A stretch of DNA of 64,000 bases, from NCBI RefSeq assembly GCF_003097235.1, contig NZ_QEQQ01000023.1, forward strand, positions 21,935 to 85,934, given 5' to 3'. Source of the stretch: Pseudomonas sp. CC120222-01a (GTDB lineage: Bacteria; Pseudomonadota; Gammaproteobacteria; Pseudomonadales; Pseudomonadaceae). Under the pieces are notes generated by a model, which saw only the letters and a program-made list of their open reading frames with translations, did no database searches and had not been told where the DNA came from. The translations under genes were made by a program, and so were the position numbers. Position 1 is the stretch's first letter. Each line of letters starts with the position of its first letter. Positions 7,161 to 18,182 of this stretch are shown here, one piece after another.

Positions 7161-10100
7161 TTATAACGAGGGTTTTGAAAGCGTGCCATCCGAAAGATCG
7201 GATAGTGCTATACGAAGAAACGTCGCTGCGAATTCATCCGGCGGCAGTGGCAGGCTGACGATGTAGCCTTGGATCTGCTCGCAACCCTCGGCTGCAAGGA
7301 AGCGTTGCTGCGCCTGGTTCTCCACACCCTCGGCAATGATCGTCAGTTGCATGCTGCGCCCCAGCGCGATGATCGCACGGGCGATGGCGGCGTCGTGCGG
7401 GTCGTCCGGCAGGCCGCGGATGAACGACTTGTCGATCTTGAGAATGTCCAGCGGCAGGCGTTTCAGGTAGCTCAGTGACGAGTAGCCAGTGCCGAAGTCG
7501 TCGATTGCCAGCTGCACACCCAGCTGCTTGAGCTGGTGCAACACGGCCAGGGCCTCTTCAGCCTGGCTCATGATGAAGTTCTCGGTGATTTCCAGCTGCA
7601 GGTCGCCCGCTTTCAGCTGGTAGACCTTCAACAGGTGCTCAATGCGCTTGGCCAGGTTGGGGTGGCGCAGCTGTGCACCAGCCAGGTTGATCGACAGCGG
7701 CCCAAAGGGCTCGAAATCCTTTTTCCAACGGTGCATCTGCTGGCAAGCCTGTTCCAGCACCCAGTCGCCCAGTTGGAGAATGGTGCCGTTCTCTTCGGCC
7801 AGGTGGATGAAATGCTCGGGTGGTACTTCGCCGAACGTTGGGTGGCTCCAACGGATCAGCGCCTCGGCGCCGACCAGGGCCTGGGTCTTGAGGCTCAGCT
7901 TGGGCTGGAAGCTCAGGCTCATCTCGTTACGCTCGATGGCACGACGCAGTTCGTGCTCCATGGCGATGCGTTCGCTGGCCTGTACGGTCAGGTCTCGGGT
8001 GTAGGCCTCCACGCGGTTGCGGCCTTTGGCCTTGGAGCGGTACATGGCGGCGTCAGCGTTGCGGATCAGTGTGGCAACGTCGGTACCGTCCTGTGGATAG
8101 AGGCTGATGCCGATGCTCGCACTGGTGAAGAATTCGTGCTCGCCTGCCTGGAACGGCGCAACGAAGCAGGCCAGCAATTTGTTGGCGATGGCATGGGCGT
8201 CGCTGGGTTTGTGCAGGCCGGGCAGCAGGATGATGAACTCGTCGCCACCCAGACGGGCCACGGTGTCGACGTCGCGTACCTGCTCCTTGAGGCGCTGGGC
8301 GATACCTTTGAGCAGCAGGTCGCCGACCGGGTGGCCGAGGCTGTCGTTGATATGTTTGAAACGGTCCAGGTCGAGGAACAGCACCGCGCCCTGGCGGTTG
8401 GAGACCTGCGAGCAGGTCAGCACGGCCTGCAGCCGGTTTTCGAAGAGGGCGCGGTTGGGCAGGCCGGTCAGTGGGTCGTGGTGGGCCTGGTAATCGAGTT
8501 TGGCCTGGGCATGCTTGAGGCTGGAAATGTCGGCGAACACGGCGACGAAATGGGTGACTTCGCGCTCGCTGTTGCGTACGGCGCTGATGGTCAGCCAGCC
8601 GGGATACAGCTCGCCATTCTTGCGCTTGTTGTAGATTTCGCCCTGCCAGTGACCTTCAGCCGTGAGCTGGTGCCACATGGCAGCGTAGAAAGCGCTGTCA
8701 TGCTGACCGGAGGCGAGCAGGCGCGGGGTCTGGCCGAGTGCTTCGATCTCGCTGTAGCCGGTGATCTCGCTGAAGGCACGGTTGACTGCGCTGATGCGCT
8801 GGTCGGTGTCGGTAATCAGCACGCCTTCAGCGGTATTCTCGAACACGGTGGCAGCCAGTTGCAGTTTTTCCTGCATCAGGTGGCGTTCGGTGATGTCGCG
8901 GGCGATGGTCAGCATGCAGTCGACACCACCGATCGGCAGTGGACGAGCCGACAGCTCACAGAGGCGAATCTGCCCATCGCTGCGGCGCAGGTGGCAGCTG
9001 AAGTCACGCACGAAGCCATCGCGGCCAAGCTGGTCGATCAAGCGCTTTCGTTCGTTGAGGTCGACCCAGATCCCCAGGTCGAACGAGGTCTGGTCGATAG
9101 GCGGGTTGAATTCGTAACCGGTCAGGCGGCAGAAACCCTCGTTGACCTCCAGCAGCAGGCCATCGCTCTGGCGCGACAACAGCAGGCCGTCAGGTGAGGC
9201 GTGGAAGGCCTTGGCGAACTTTTCCTCGGAGGTCTGCAACTGTTGCTGGGTTTCCTTGAGCTGGTTGATGTCGCGAACGGCCACGACAATCGCCAGGGTG
9301 CCATCAAGCTCGAAGGTTTCGGCTGAGGTCAGGCCGGTGAACAACTGGCCGTTGCTGCGGCGGAAGGTCATTTCGATGTTGCGGATGCCGCCTTGGTGCA
9401 GGCGTTCGAGCAGCCTCGGGCCCATGCCTTCGATGCCCCACAAGTTGAGCTCGGTGGCGGTGCGGCCGATCACTTCGCCCGGCGTCAGGCCAATCTGCTC
9501 TTCAAAGGCTTCATTGACCTCGAGCAGCACGCCATCGCTGTGCCGTGCAATCAGCAGAATGTCCGGGCACTGCTCGAACACCGAGGCAAACTTCTGTTCC
9601 GACAGGCGCAGGGCGTCTTCAGTGCGCTTGGTCTCGCTGATGTCGATCATCAGGCCGCGCATCACGGGCCGGTGGCCGTGTTCGATCATGCTGACGATGT
9701 TGCGTATCCAAAGCGGTTGGCCGTCGGCGCGCATCACGCGGTAATCAAGGCTGTGATCACGCCCTGCGGCGGTTTCACTCTCGCAGAAGGCCTGGGCCCA
9801 GAGCGCATCGTCGGGATGCAGGATGCTGCGCCAGAAACCGGGCTTGAGCCAGTCGTGCAGGGGGTAGCCCAACAGGTCTTCGGCGTGCGGCGAGACATAG
9901 CTGTAGGTGAAGTCGTTGGCGTCGGCCTCCCAGGCGATTGCTGACAGGCTCTCGATCAGGCCGCGGTAATGGTATTCGCTGCTGCGCAGCTCCTGCTCCA
10001 GGGCGATGCGCCGGGAAATTTCCGAGCTGAGCCGGCGATTGATACGGATGACCACGGCGAGAATGGCGATCAGCAGCAGGACGGCGGGCAGACCATAGAG

Positions 10101-10904
10101 CAGCGTGTCGCGCCAGAAACTGCGCTGGTCGACCACGTTGCCGACCCAGCGCTGCTGGATATGGCTGATTTCATCGCTGGACATGTCGGCCATCACCTTG
10201 TCGAGGATACCGACCAATACCTGCTGGTCACGGGGCGCGGCCATTGCCAATTGATAGCGATAGGGCGTTTCGCCGCTCACATACAGCCCTTCGAGCTTGA
10301 GTTGGCGCAGGCTCCAGATGCTTGAGGCGAGGTCGCCGACCACGGCGTCCACCGCATCGGTGGCCAGCGCCTGCAGGGTCGAGCTGACATTCGGCATCGC
10401 CACCAGGTTGAGATCCGGGTGATGGGTGCGCAGCAGTTCATGGGGCGCGTAGTTCTCGACGACGGCGATCTTCAGCCCGTACAAGTCCTTGAGCGTGCGC
10501 GGTTGCGGGCCGCCTTCATGGGCCAGGATGACGATGGGGAAATCGAGGTAGGGGCGGGTGAACGCCAGGTAGCCCTGGCGTTCCGGCGTCGACATGATGC
10601 CGGGCAGCAGGTCTATGTGGCCTTCGCGCGCCTGCTGCAGCACTTCGGTCCAGCTGCTGGGCTCGACCGGTTTCAGTGATACTCCCAGGCGATCCTGGAG
10701 CAAGGCGATGTAATCGGCGGCCAATCCCTGGTACCGGCCCTCCTGGTCACGAAACTCGAATGGTGGCCAGGAAGCGTCGACGCCCAGTCTCAACTGCGGG
10801 TGGGCAGCGAGCCAGGTTTTTTCCTCGTCTGTCAGGGTCAGGGCGCCGGCCGTTGTGTTCCACAGCATCAGGAGCAACAACAGAATGGCCGGCATCGGCA
10901 GCAT
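7161..10904 (-). CDS. Periplasmic-sensor PAS/GGDEF/EAL protein (cyclic-di-GMP turnover)
   Basis: 1247 residues. Order of parts: signal peptide (1-21), solute-binding type-3 periplasmic domain (about 30-255), one membrane helix (about 268-288, LLYGLPAVLLLIAILAVV), four PAS domains (about 310-805), GGDEF (motif GGDEF near residue 885) and EAL (motif EALIRW near 1013, with DDFGTGYSSL near 1134). Both output motifs are intact, so it could both make and break cyclic-di-GMP, or one domain may regulate the other. The N-terminal domain should sense a small periplasmic ligand such as an amino acid. It stands alone between rpoD and tRNA-Ile2. The ligand and net activity are unknown. Confidence 0.92.
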   Translation of the reverse strand: MLPMPAILLLLLMLWNTTAGALTLTDEEKTWLAAHPQLRLGVDASWPPFEFRDQEGRYQGLAADYIALLQDRLGVSLKPVEPSSWTEVLQQAREGHIDLLPGIMSTPERQGYLAFTRPYLDFPIVILAHEGGPQPRTLKDLYGLKIAVVENYAPHELLRTHHPDLNLVAMPNVSSTLQALATDAVDAVVGDLASSIWSLRQLKLEGLYVSGETPYRYQLAMAAPRDQQVLVGILDKVMADMSSDEISHIQQRWVGNVVDQRSFWRDTLLYGLPAVLLLIAILAVVIRINRRLSSEISRRIALEQELRSSEYHYRGLIESLSAIAWEADANDFTYSYVSPHAEDLLGYPLHDWLKPGFWRSILHPDDALWAQAFCESETAAGRDHSLDYRVMRADGQPLWIRNIVSMIEHGHRPVMRGLMIDISETKRTEDALRLSEQKFASVFEQCPDILLIARHSDGVLLEVNEAFEEQIGLTPGEVIGRTATELNLWGIEGMGPRLLERLHQGGIRNIEMTFRRSNGQLFTGLTSAETFELDGTLAIVVAVRDINQLKETQQQLQTSEEKFAKAFHASPDGLLLSRQSDGLLLEVNEGFCRLTGYEFNPPIDQTSFDLGIWVDLNERKRLIDQLGRDGFVRDFSCHLRRSDGQIRLCELSARPLPIGGVDCMLTIARDITERHLMQEKLQLAATVFENTAEGVLITDTDQRISAVNRAFSEITGYSEIEALGQTPRLLASGQHDSAFYAAMWHQLTAEGHWQGEIYNKRKNGELYPGWLTISAVRNSEREVTHFVAVFADISSLKHAQAKLDYQAHHDPLTGLPNRALFENRLQAVLTCSQVSNRQGAVLFLDLDRFKHINDSLGHPVGDLLLKGIAQRLKEQVRDVDTVARLGGDEFIILLPGLHKPSDAHAIANKLLACFVAPFQAGEHEFFTSASIGISLYPQDGTDVATLIRNADAAMYRSKAKGRNRVEAYTRDLTVQASERIAMEHELRRAIERNEMSLSFQPKLSLKTQALVGAEALIRWSHPTFGEVPPEHFIHLAEENGTILQLGDWVLEQACQQMHRWKKDFEPFGPLSINLAGAQLRHPNLAKRIEHLLKVYQLKAGDLQLEITENFIMSQAEEALAVLHQLKQLGVQLAIDDFGTGYSSLSYLKRLPLDILKIDKSFIRGLPDDPHDAAIARAIIALGRSMQLTIIAEGVENQAQQRFLAAEGCEQIQGYIVSLPLPPDEFAATFLRIALSDLSDGTLSKPSL

Positions 10905-10991
10905 AGCGGCCTCGCATTCAGTTGGTCTGAATTCGAGTGTAGACGGGCATTCAGCCAGCCGAGTAGCCGATCACAACTATTTGTCGGATAA

Positions 10992-11019
10992 GAAAAACCC
11001 CGGCCTGGGCCGGGGTTTG
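10992..11019 (-). terminator. Terminator behind rpoD
   Basis: On the minus strand, the stem AACCCCGGCC / GGCCGGGGTT with a short CCA-type loop is followed by five T residues. It starts a few bases after the rpoD stop and closes the rpsU-dnaG-rpoD operon before the GGDEF/EAL gene. Confidence 0.88.
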
Positions 11020-11022
11020 TCA

Positions 11023-12873
<1,851 letters not shown>

Positions 12874-12940
12874 AACACCCTATCCACTGAAGGTCTTGGC
12901 GGGCAAAAAACAAGCCGAGGATTATACCCGAGCATGGGCC

Positions 12941-14923
12941 TCACGCGCCAGATGAGGTCGGCGTTTGTGCGGGAACATTCCGGCTCAGCAGGGCGAGGAG
13001 CTGTGATTTTTCCTCGCTGGTCAATTCGCTTTGACGTGATTTCCTGAGCAGTTGTTCCAGGCTGCGCTCGCGTTGGCGGGCGGACAAGCTAGTTATAGTG
13101 TCGAAAAACTGTTGTTCAAGGTTGTCAGCCACGATCAACCATTCCTTTTCGGCCAGGGCCCGCAGCAGGCGGCCTTGTTCAGTGCCGTGCCAACGTGCGA
13201 TCAGCTGCATTGAGCTTAGCCCAGGATTCTTCTGCGCAGCTTCGATCAGGGCCACCAGCAGCTGGCTGTACAGGTGTTCTTCGTCGGCGAAGTGGCTGGC
13301 GTCCTCGACCTTGCCGGCCAGCAGCGGGTGGTGCAGCAAGGTGCGCAGGGCAGCCAGGGTCGGTGGTTCTACCGGTGCCGGTACCCGCGGCGGCGCTTCG
13401 TCGCGCTGCTGCCATGGCTTGCCGCCCTTGCGATTCTTGTCCCAGGGCTTGTCGCTCCACTGCTTTTTGCCCCCGCCTTTGTTCGGCTTCCACTCCGGTT
13501 CCTGATGAACGGGGGCGTAGTCGTGCTGTGGCATGTCGCCGTAGTCGGGGGTGAAGCTGGCCATGGCATCGTAGTCATAGCCAGGGTCGTAGTCCGGCAC
13601 ACTGCTGGCCGCCGGAGCCTGTTGCGCCAGTTGCTCGACCTGCTGCGGGTCAAGGCCGGTGATTTCCTTCAGGCGGTTGCGCATCAGCTGGCGCAGGTTG
13701 GCGCCTGGGATCTTTTCGATCAACGGCGCGGCCAAGGTCGCCATGTGTGCCTTGCCTTCCAGCGATCGCGGGTCTGCTTCGTTGCTCAGCTGTTCGAAGA
13801 AATAGTCGGCCAGTGGCTGCGCGTGCTGGTTGATCCGGGCCATGAAGGCATCGGTGCCTTCGGCGCGCACCAGGCTGTCCGGGTCTTCGCCTTCGGGCAG
13901 GAACAGGAAACGCGCGCGGCGGCCATCCTGCAGGGCCGAGAGGGTCGATTCGAGTGCGCGCCAGGCGGCCTTGCGCCCGGCCTGGTCGCCGTCGAAGCAG
14001 AACAGCACGCTGGGTACCACGCGGAACAGGCGCTTGAGGTGCTCTTCGCTGGTGGCGGTGCCAAGGGTGGCCACGGCGTTGCGCAGGCCCTGCTGGGCCA
14101 GGGCGATCACGTCCATGTAGCCCTCGACGACGATGATCTCGTCGAGGTTGCGGTTGTGCTTGCGTGCCTCGTACAGCCCGTAGAGTTCCTGGCCTTTGTG
14201 GAAGACCGGGGTTTCCGGGGAGTTGAGGTACTTGGGCTTGTCGTCGCCCAATACCCGGCCGCCAAAGGCAATGATTCGCCCGCGGCTGTCACGGATCGGG
14301 AACATCACCCGGTCGCGGAAGCGGTCGTAGCGTTTGCCGCTTTCGGCGTTCTCGATCAGCAGGCCGGCGTCGATCATCACCTTTTGTTGCAGGGTGTCGG
14401 CGCCCAGGTGCTTGAGCAGGTTGTCCCAGCCAGGTGGCGCGAAGCCCAGGCCAAAGTCGCGGGCGATTTCGCCCGACAGGCCGCGGCCCTTGAGGTAGTC
14501 CACTGCCGCCTTGCGCGTTGGGTGGCCGCGCAGGGCCTGGCGGTAGAACTCCGAGGCGGCATCCAGTAATGGGTACAGCGGCGAATCGGTCGGCTGGCGC
14601 GGCTTGTTGTCGCGACGCCCTTGTTCCCTGGGCACTTCCATGCCGGCCGCGCGGGCCAGCTCCTCGACAGCCTGCGGGAAGTCCAGGTTGTCGTGGTCCA
14701 TGACGAAGCCAAGGGCGTTACCGCCGGCGCCGCAGCCGAAGCAGTAGTAGAACTGCTTGTCAGGGCTGACCGTGAAGGAAGGGGTCTTTTCCTTGTGGAA
14801 CGGGCAGCAGGCGGAGTAGTTCTTGCCGGTTTTTTTCAGCTGAACGCGCGAACTCACCACGTCGACAATGTCGAGGCGGTTGATCAGGTCGTCGATGAAG
14901 CTTTGGGGAATCAGCCCGGCCAT
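12941..14923 (-). CDS. dnaG: DNA primase DnaG
   Basis: 660 residues. The N-terminal CHC2 zinc ribbon has Cys40, His43, Cys61 and Cys64, the same positions as in E. coli. The TOPRIM core includes VVEGYMDVIAL and FDGDQAG. A Pro/Gln/Lys-rich linker at about 430-520 leads to the C-terminal DnaB-binding domain. It makes RNA primers at the replication fork. I start at the ATG at 14923 (MAGLIPQSFIDD). A TTG seven codons upstream is in frame but less conserved. The linker is longer than in E. coli (581 residues). Confidence 0.97.
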   Translation of the reverse strand: MAGLIPQSFIDDLINRLDIVDVVSSRVQLKKTGKNYSACCPFHKEKTPSFTVSPDKQFYYCFGCGAGGNALGFVMDHDNLDFPQAVEELARAAGMEVPREQGRRDNKPRQPTDSPLYPLLDAASEFYRQALRGHPTRKAAVDYLKGRGLSGEIARDFGLGFAPPGWDNLLKHLGADTLQQKVMIDAGLLIENAESGKRYDRFRDRVMFPIRDSRGRIIAFGGRVLGDDKPKYLNSPETPVFHKGQELYGLYEARKHNRNLDEIIVVEGYMDVIALAQQGLRNAVATLGTATSEEHLKRLFRVVPSVLFCFDGDQAGRKAAWRALESTLSALQDGRRARFLFLPEGEDPDSLVRAEGTDAFMARINQHAQPLADYFFEQLSNEADPRSLEGKAHMATLAAPLIEKIPGANLRQLMRNRLKEITGLDPQQVEQLAQQAPAASSVPDYDPGYDYDAMASFTPDYGDMPQHDYAPVHQEPEWKPNKGGGKKQWSDKPWDKNRKGGKPWQQRDEAPPRVPAPVEPPTLAALRTLLHHPLLAGKVEDASHFADEEHLYSQLLVALIEAAQKNPGLSSMQLIARWHGTEQGRLLRALAEKEWLIVADNLEQQFFDTITSLSARQRERSLEQLLRKSRQSELTSEEKSQLLALLSRNVPAQTPTSSGA

Positions 14924-15211
14924 GGCAGTCTCGTCATCTGGCAACTGGCAAGTCTAATCGCTAACGCGCCACAGAGGGGCGAATGCTGAGTAGGGGAAGT
15001 GCGAGGGAGTGTGTGCTCGTCGGTAGCCGCTAGGGCCCGTCAGTCATGACGTGCACGCCTGGCCGAAGCCAGATCTGACGCTTTGATGCATTTGCCCACT
15101 GCAGGTTGCGACGGGCGCCTTGGGCTAGCTGCTCAAGGTTTGAAACAAGCCGCTGCCATCGGCCCGGCGGTGAGCCGGGCAGGGCAGAAGCTCTAGCGTA
15201 GAACGTCTGTA
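14924..15211 (-). promoter_or_regulatory. rpsU-dnaG intergenic region
   Basis: 288 bases without a gene. Two hairpins are visible: GCCCGG-CGGTGAG-CCGGGC at about 15161-15179, and a perfect one at the rpsU stop (listed separately). In enterobacteria the matching gap carries a partial terminator that keeps primase scarce and an RNA-processing site further down. No stem with a T-run is present here, so the mechanism is open. I saw no open reading frame or tRNA. Confidence 0.5.
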
Positions 15212-15223
15212 TTAGTACAGACG
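15204..15223 (-). promoter_or_regulatory. Perfect hairpin covering the rpsU stop codon
   Basis: An eight-pair perfect stem CGTCTGTA / TACAGACG with loop TTAG (plus-strand reading) spans the last codons and stop of rpsU. No T-run follows on the minus strand, so it is not a classical terminator. It could slow 3' decay of rpsU RNA or separate rpsU and dnaG expression. Confidence 0.6.
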
Positions 15224-15427
15224 AACGGCGCGGCGCTGTTCGCGCTGAACTTTCTTGGCGTGACGCTTAACAGCAGCAGCTGCTTTGCGCTTACGCTCGG
15301 CGGTCGGCTTCTCGTAAAACTCGCGGCTACGAACTTCAGCCAGTACACCGGCTTTTTCGCAGGAGCGCTTGAAACGACGCAGAGCTACGTCGAAGGGTTC
15401 GTTCTCTTTAACTTTGACGGCTGGCAT
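15212..15427 (-). CDS. rpsU: 30S ribosomal protein bS21
   Basis: 71 residues, strongly basic, starting MPAVKVKENEPFDVALRRFK and ending RRAVRLY. This is full length for bS21, which helps start translation near the anti-Shine-Dalgarno end of 16S rRNA. It is the first gene of the macromolecular synthesis operon and is divergent from tsaD. Confidence 0.98.
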   Translation of the reverse strand: MPAVKVKENEPFDVALRRFKRSCEKAGVLAEVRSREFYEKPTAERKRKAAAAVKRHAKKVQREQRRAVRLY

Positions 15428-15516
15428 CCAGGGCTACCTTAATTCATTACCGGGGTAGACGTGCTCCTGGCAAAACAAAAGGTGTGCTGGAGAACGTCGG
15501 TTTTCAAGGGTTGCGG

Positions 15517-15545
15517 ATGTTAACCCTTAGTACGCCGGAATGCAA
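15517..15545 (-). promoter_or_regulatory. Probable rpsU promoter
   Basis: On the minus strand, TTGCAT (15545-15540) and TAACAT (15522-15517) are separated by 17 bases, about 90 bases upstream of the rpsU start. The match to sigma-70 consensus is moderate (3/6 and 4/6). Confidence 0.45.
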
Positions 15546-15632
15546 AGCCTCTGATCGAAAACCGCTGGTCGGCACCCGGCACGGGGACTATCATGCGCGG
15601 CTTCGAATTCAGCCCCCACAAGGGACGAGCCC

Positions 15633-16658
15633 ATGCTAGTACTGGGATTGGAAACATCCTGCGACGAAACCGGCGTCGCATTATACGACAGTGAGCGCGG
15701 TTTGTTAGCCGACGCGCTGTTCAGTCAGATCGACCTGCATCGCGTGTTCGGTGGCGTGGTGCCCGAGCTTGCCTCGCGTGACCACGTCAAGCGCATGCTG
15801 CCGCTCATCCGCCAGGTGCTGGAGGAGGCTGGCTGCGTCGCCACCGAGATCGACGCCATCGCCTACACCGCGGGTCCTGGCCTGGTCGGTGCGCTGCTGG
15901 TCGGTGCCTCGTGCGCCCAGGCCCTGGCCTTCGCCTGGGATATTCCAGCGATCGGTGTGCACCATATGGAAGGCCACCTGCTGGCGCCGATGCTGGAGGA
16001 AAACCCGCCCGAGTTTCCGTTCGTCGCTTTGTTGGTTTCCGGCGGCCATACCCAGCTGGTGCGGGTGGATGGCATCGGCCAATACGAACTGCTGGGCGAG
16101 AGCCTCGACGATGCTGCTGGCGAAGCGTTCGACAAGACTGCCAAGCTGATTGGCCTCAACTACCCAGGGGGCCCGGAAATCGCGCGCCTGGCTGAGCGGG
16201 GCGTGCCTGGACGCTTCGTGTTCCCGCGGCCGATGACCGATCGGCCGGGCCTGGAGTTCAGCTTCAGCGGCCTCAAGACCTTCGCCTTGAACACCTGGCA
16301 GCAATGCAAGAATGCTGGCGACGACAACGAGCAAACCCGTTGCGACGTATCCCTGGCGTTCCAGCAGGCGGTGGTGGAGACTCTGACCATCAAGTGCAAG
16401 CGCGCCCTCAAGCAGACCGGCCTCAAGCGCTTGGTCATCGCCGGTGGCGTGAGTGCCAACAAGGCGTTGCGCGCCTCGCTGGAAGACATGCTGGCCGGTC
16501 TCAAGGGCAACGTGTACTACGCGCGTCCGCAGTTCTGCACCGACAACGGCGCGATGATCGCCTATGCCGGTTGCCAGCGCCTGTTGGCCGGGCAGCAGCA
16601 GGACCTGGCGATCAGCGTGCAGGCGCGCTGGCCGATGGAGCAGTTGCCGCCGGTGTGA
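15633..16658 (+). CDS. tsaD: tRNA N6-threonylcarbamoyladenosine transferase TsaD
   Basis: 341 residues (formerly Gcp). It starts MLVLGLETSCDETGVALYD. The metal ligands His111 and His115 are in HHMEGHLLAP, and the ATP-binding ASKHA-type glycine motifs VSGGHTQ and IAGGVSAN are present. With TsaB, TsaC and TsaE it makes the t6A37 modification on tRNAs reading ANN codons. It is transcribed away from rpsU and ends 15 bases before the convergent plsY. Confidence 0.98.
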   Translation: MLVLGLETSCDETGVALYDSERGLLADALFSQIDLHRVFGGVVPELASRDHVKRMLPLIRQVLEEAGCVATEIDAIAYTAGPGLVGALLVGASCAQALAFAWDIPAIGVHHMEGHLLAPMLEENPPEFPFVALLVSGGHTQLVRVDGIGQYELLGESLDDAAGEAFDKTAKLIGLNYPGGPEIARLAERGVPGRFVFPRPMTDRPGLEFSFSGLKTFALNTWQQCKNAGDDNEQTRCDVSLAFQQAVVETLTIKCKRALKQTGLKRLVIAGGVSANKALRASLEDMLAGLKGNVYYARPQFCTDNGAMIAYAGCQRLLAGQQQDLAISVQARWPMEQLPPV

Positions 16659-16673
16659 AGGCTTGCGGGCGTG

Positions 16674-17243
16674 TCAGAAATGCCTCTCGCGCCCGGCAAA
16701 CAAGTCGCGCAGATTGTTGCGGTGGCGCCAGACGATCATCACTGTGAGCACGGCGATCGGCAGCAGCGCCTCCGGCTCGCGCCAGGCCAGCAGTGGCAAG
16801 GTCAGCGGGGTTGCGACAAGCGCTGCCAGCGAGCTGGTGCGGGTGAGGTAGAAGGTCAGCAGCCAGGCGCCGATGGCCAGCAATGCGGCCGGGAAATACA
16901 GGCCCATGAGCATGCCGGCGGCGGTGGCGACGCCTTTGCCGCCGCGAAAGCGGAAGTACAGCGGGAACAGGTGGCCGAGCACTGCGCAGACACCGACCCA
17001 GGCTTGCTCCTGCAGGCCAAGGCCGGCTGCGCGGGCGAGCAAAACCGGCAGCAGGCCCTTGCACAGGTCGCCAAGCAGGGTCAGGATCGCCAGTTTACGG
17101 CCCGCCAGGCGTAGCATGTTGGTGGCGCCGGCATTGCCCGAACCGCTGGAACGCGGGTCCGGGCTGCCCGAAAGGCGGCTGAGGACGATGGCGAAGGACA
17201 GCGAGCCGAGCAGGTAGGCGAGCAGCGCCAATAACCAAAACAT
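16674..17243 (-). CDS. plsY: Glycerol-3-phosphate acyltransferase PlsY
   Basis: 189 residues with about five membrane helices, starting MFWLLALLAYLLGSLSFAIV. The three cytoplasmic signatures are present: SGSGNAGATNMLR near residue 36, FRFRGGKGVATAAG near 98, and the third catalytic stretch near the C-terminus before WRHRNNLRDLF. It uses acyl-phosphate to acylate glycerol-3-phosphate, the first step of phospholipid synthesis. It is divergent from folB and convergent with tsaD. Confidence 0.97.
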   Translation of the reverse strand: MFWLLALLAYLLGSLSFAIVLSRLSGSPDPRSSGSGNAGATNMLRLAGRKLAILTLLGDLCKGLLPVLLARAAGLGLQEQAWVGVCAVLGHLFPLYFRFRGGKGVATAAGMLMGLYFPAALLAIGAWLLTFYLTRTSSLAALVATPLTLPLLAWREPEALLPIAVLTVMIVWRHRNNLRDLFAGRERHF

Positions 17244-17317
17244 GCTAACTATTCCGGGCGAGGACGCCCTGATTCTAACGGCGCCAGTCGCCCTTGTCGT
17301 GCTGTGGAGAGAAGTGC

Positions 17318-17674
17318 TTGGACAGAGTGTTCATCGAAGGCCTGGAAGTCGATACCGTCATCGGTGCCTATGACTGGGAACGGGATATTCGCCAGTGCCT
17401 GCGCCTGGACCTGAGTTTCGCCTGGGACAACCGCCCGGCGGCGGCGGGTGATGACCTGAACCTGGCGCTCGACTACGCCAGCGTCTCGGCACGGGTGCAG
17501 GCCTTTGCCGAGCAGGCGCGTTTCGAACTGGTGGAAACCTTTGCCGAACGCCTGGTGGCGACGCTGATGGAAGAGTTCCACATTCCCTGGGTGCGGTTGA
17601 AGCTGACCAAGCCGGGTGCTGTTCCCGCCGCCCGGGGCGGTGTTGGCGTGGAGATCGAGCGCGGATGTCTCTGA
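17318..17674 (+). CDS. folB: Dihydroneopterin aldolase FolB
   Basis: 118 residues if started at TTG 17318, which has GGAGAGAAG just upstream and gives the family start (M)DRVFIEGLEVDTVIGAYDWE. An earlier in-frame start at 17294 would add eight residues not seen in the family. FolB cleaves dihydroneopterin in folate synthesis. The catalytic lysine is in VRLKLTKPGAV near the C-terminus. It overlaps folK by ten bases, so the two are translationally coupled. Confidence 0.93.
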   Translation: MDRVFIEGLEVDTVIGAYDWERDIRQCLRLDLSFAWDNRPAAAGDDLNLALDYASVSARVQAFAEQARFELVETFAERLVATLMEEFHIPWVRLKLTKPGAVPAARGGVGVEIERGCL

Positions 17675-18174
17675 GCACGGTTTACCTGGGCCTTGGCAGC
17701 AACATCGGTCGCCACCAGCACCTGTGTGCGGGGCTCGATGCACTGGCGGCCATTCTCAGCGACATGCAATGTTCCCCGGCGTTCGAGAGCCAGGCGGTGG
17801 GGATCAAGAGCGGGCCGTTCATCAACTTCGTGGTCACCGGCAAGACCGAGCTGCCCCTGATGGAGCTGGATCGCCGGCTCAAGTTCATCGAGGCGGACAA
17901 CGGCCGCTATGCGCCGGACCGCAAGGGCCTGCCGCTGGATATCGATGTGCTCATGTATGACGACTTGCATGGCACGTTCGATGGTCTGGTACTGCCCCGG
18001 GCAGAGATCCTGAAGAATGCCTTCGTACTGTGGCCGTTGTCGCTGCTGGCGCCTGAGCTTGTGCATCCAGGTGCGGGCAAGAGCATGGCGCAGTTGTGGC
18101 AGGAGGCGCAGATCGACCAGGTGCTGGCGCCTGTTGCCTTCGACTGGCGCGGTTTGCAGCTGACTCAGGCGTGA
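17665..18174 (+). CDS. folK: Pterin pyrophosphokinase FolK
   Basis: 169 residues, starting MSLSTVYLGLGSNIG, the typical HPPK beginning. The active-site stretch is RYAPDRKGLPLDIDVLMYDD, in which the usual R-W-G-P-R-x-L-D-L-D-I form is modified although the metal-binding D-x-D is kept. It transfers pyrophosphate from ATP to 6-hydroxymethyl-dihydropterin, the step after FolB. Pseudomonads usually carry another folK next to panB, so this may be a paralogue working with FolB. Confidence 0.9.
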   Translation: MSLSTVYLGLGSNIGRHQHLCAGLDALAAILSDMQCSPAFESQAVGIKSGPFINFVVTGKTELPLMELDRRLKFIEADNGRYAPDRKGLPLDIDVLMYDDLHGTFDGLVLPRAEILKNAFVLWPLSLLAPELVHPGAGKSMAQLWQEAQIDQVLAPVAFDWRGLQLTQA

Positions 18175-18182
18175 GCCTGTAA

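Noticed and set aside
14924..15211. A possible structured RNA or tRNA in the rpsU-dnaG gap
   Set aside because: No cloverleaf, T-loop or CCA found on either strand. The hairpins are explained well enough as operon punctuation.
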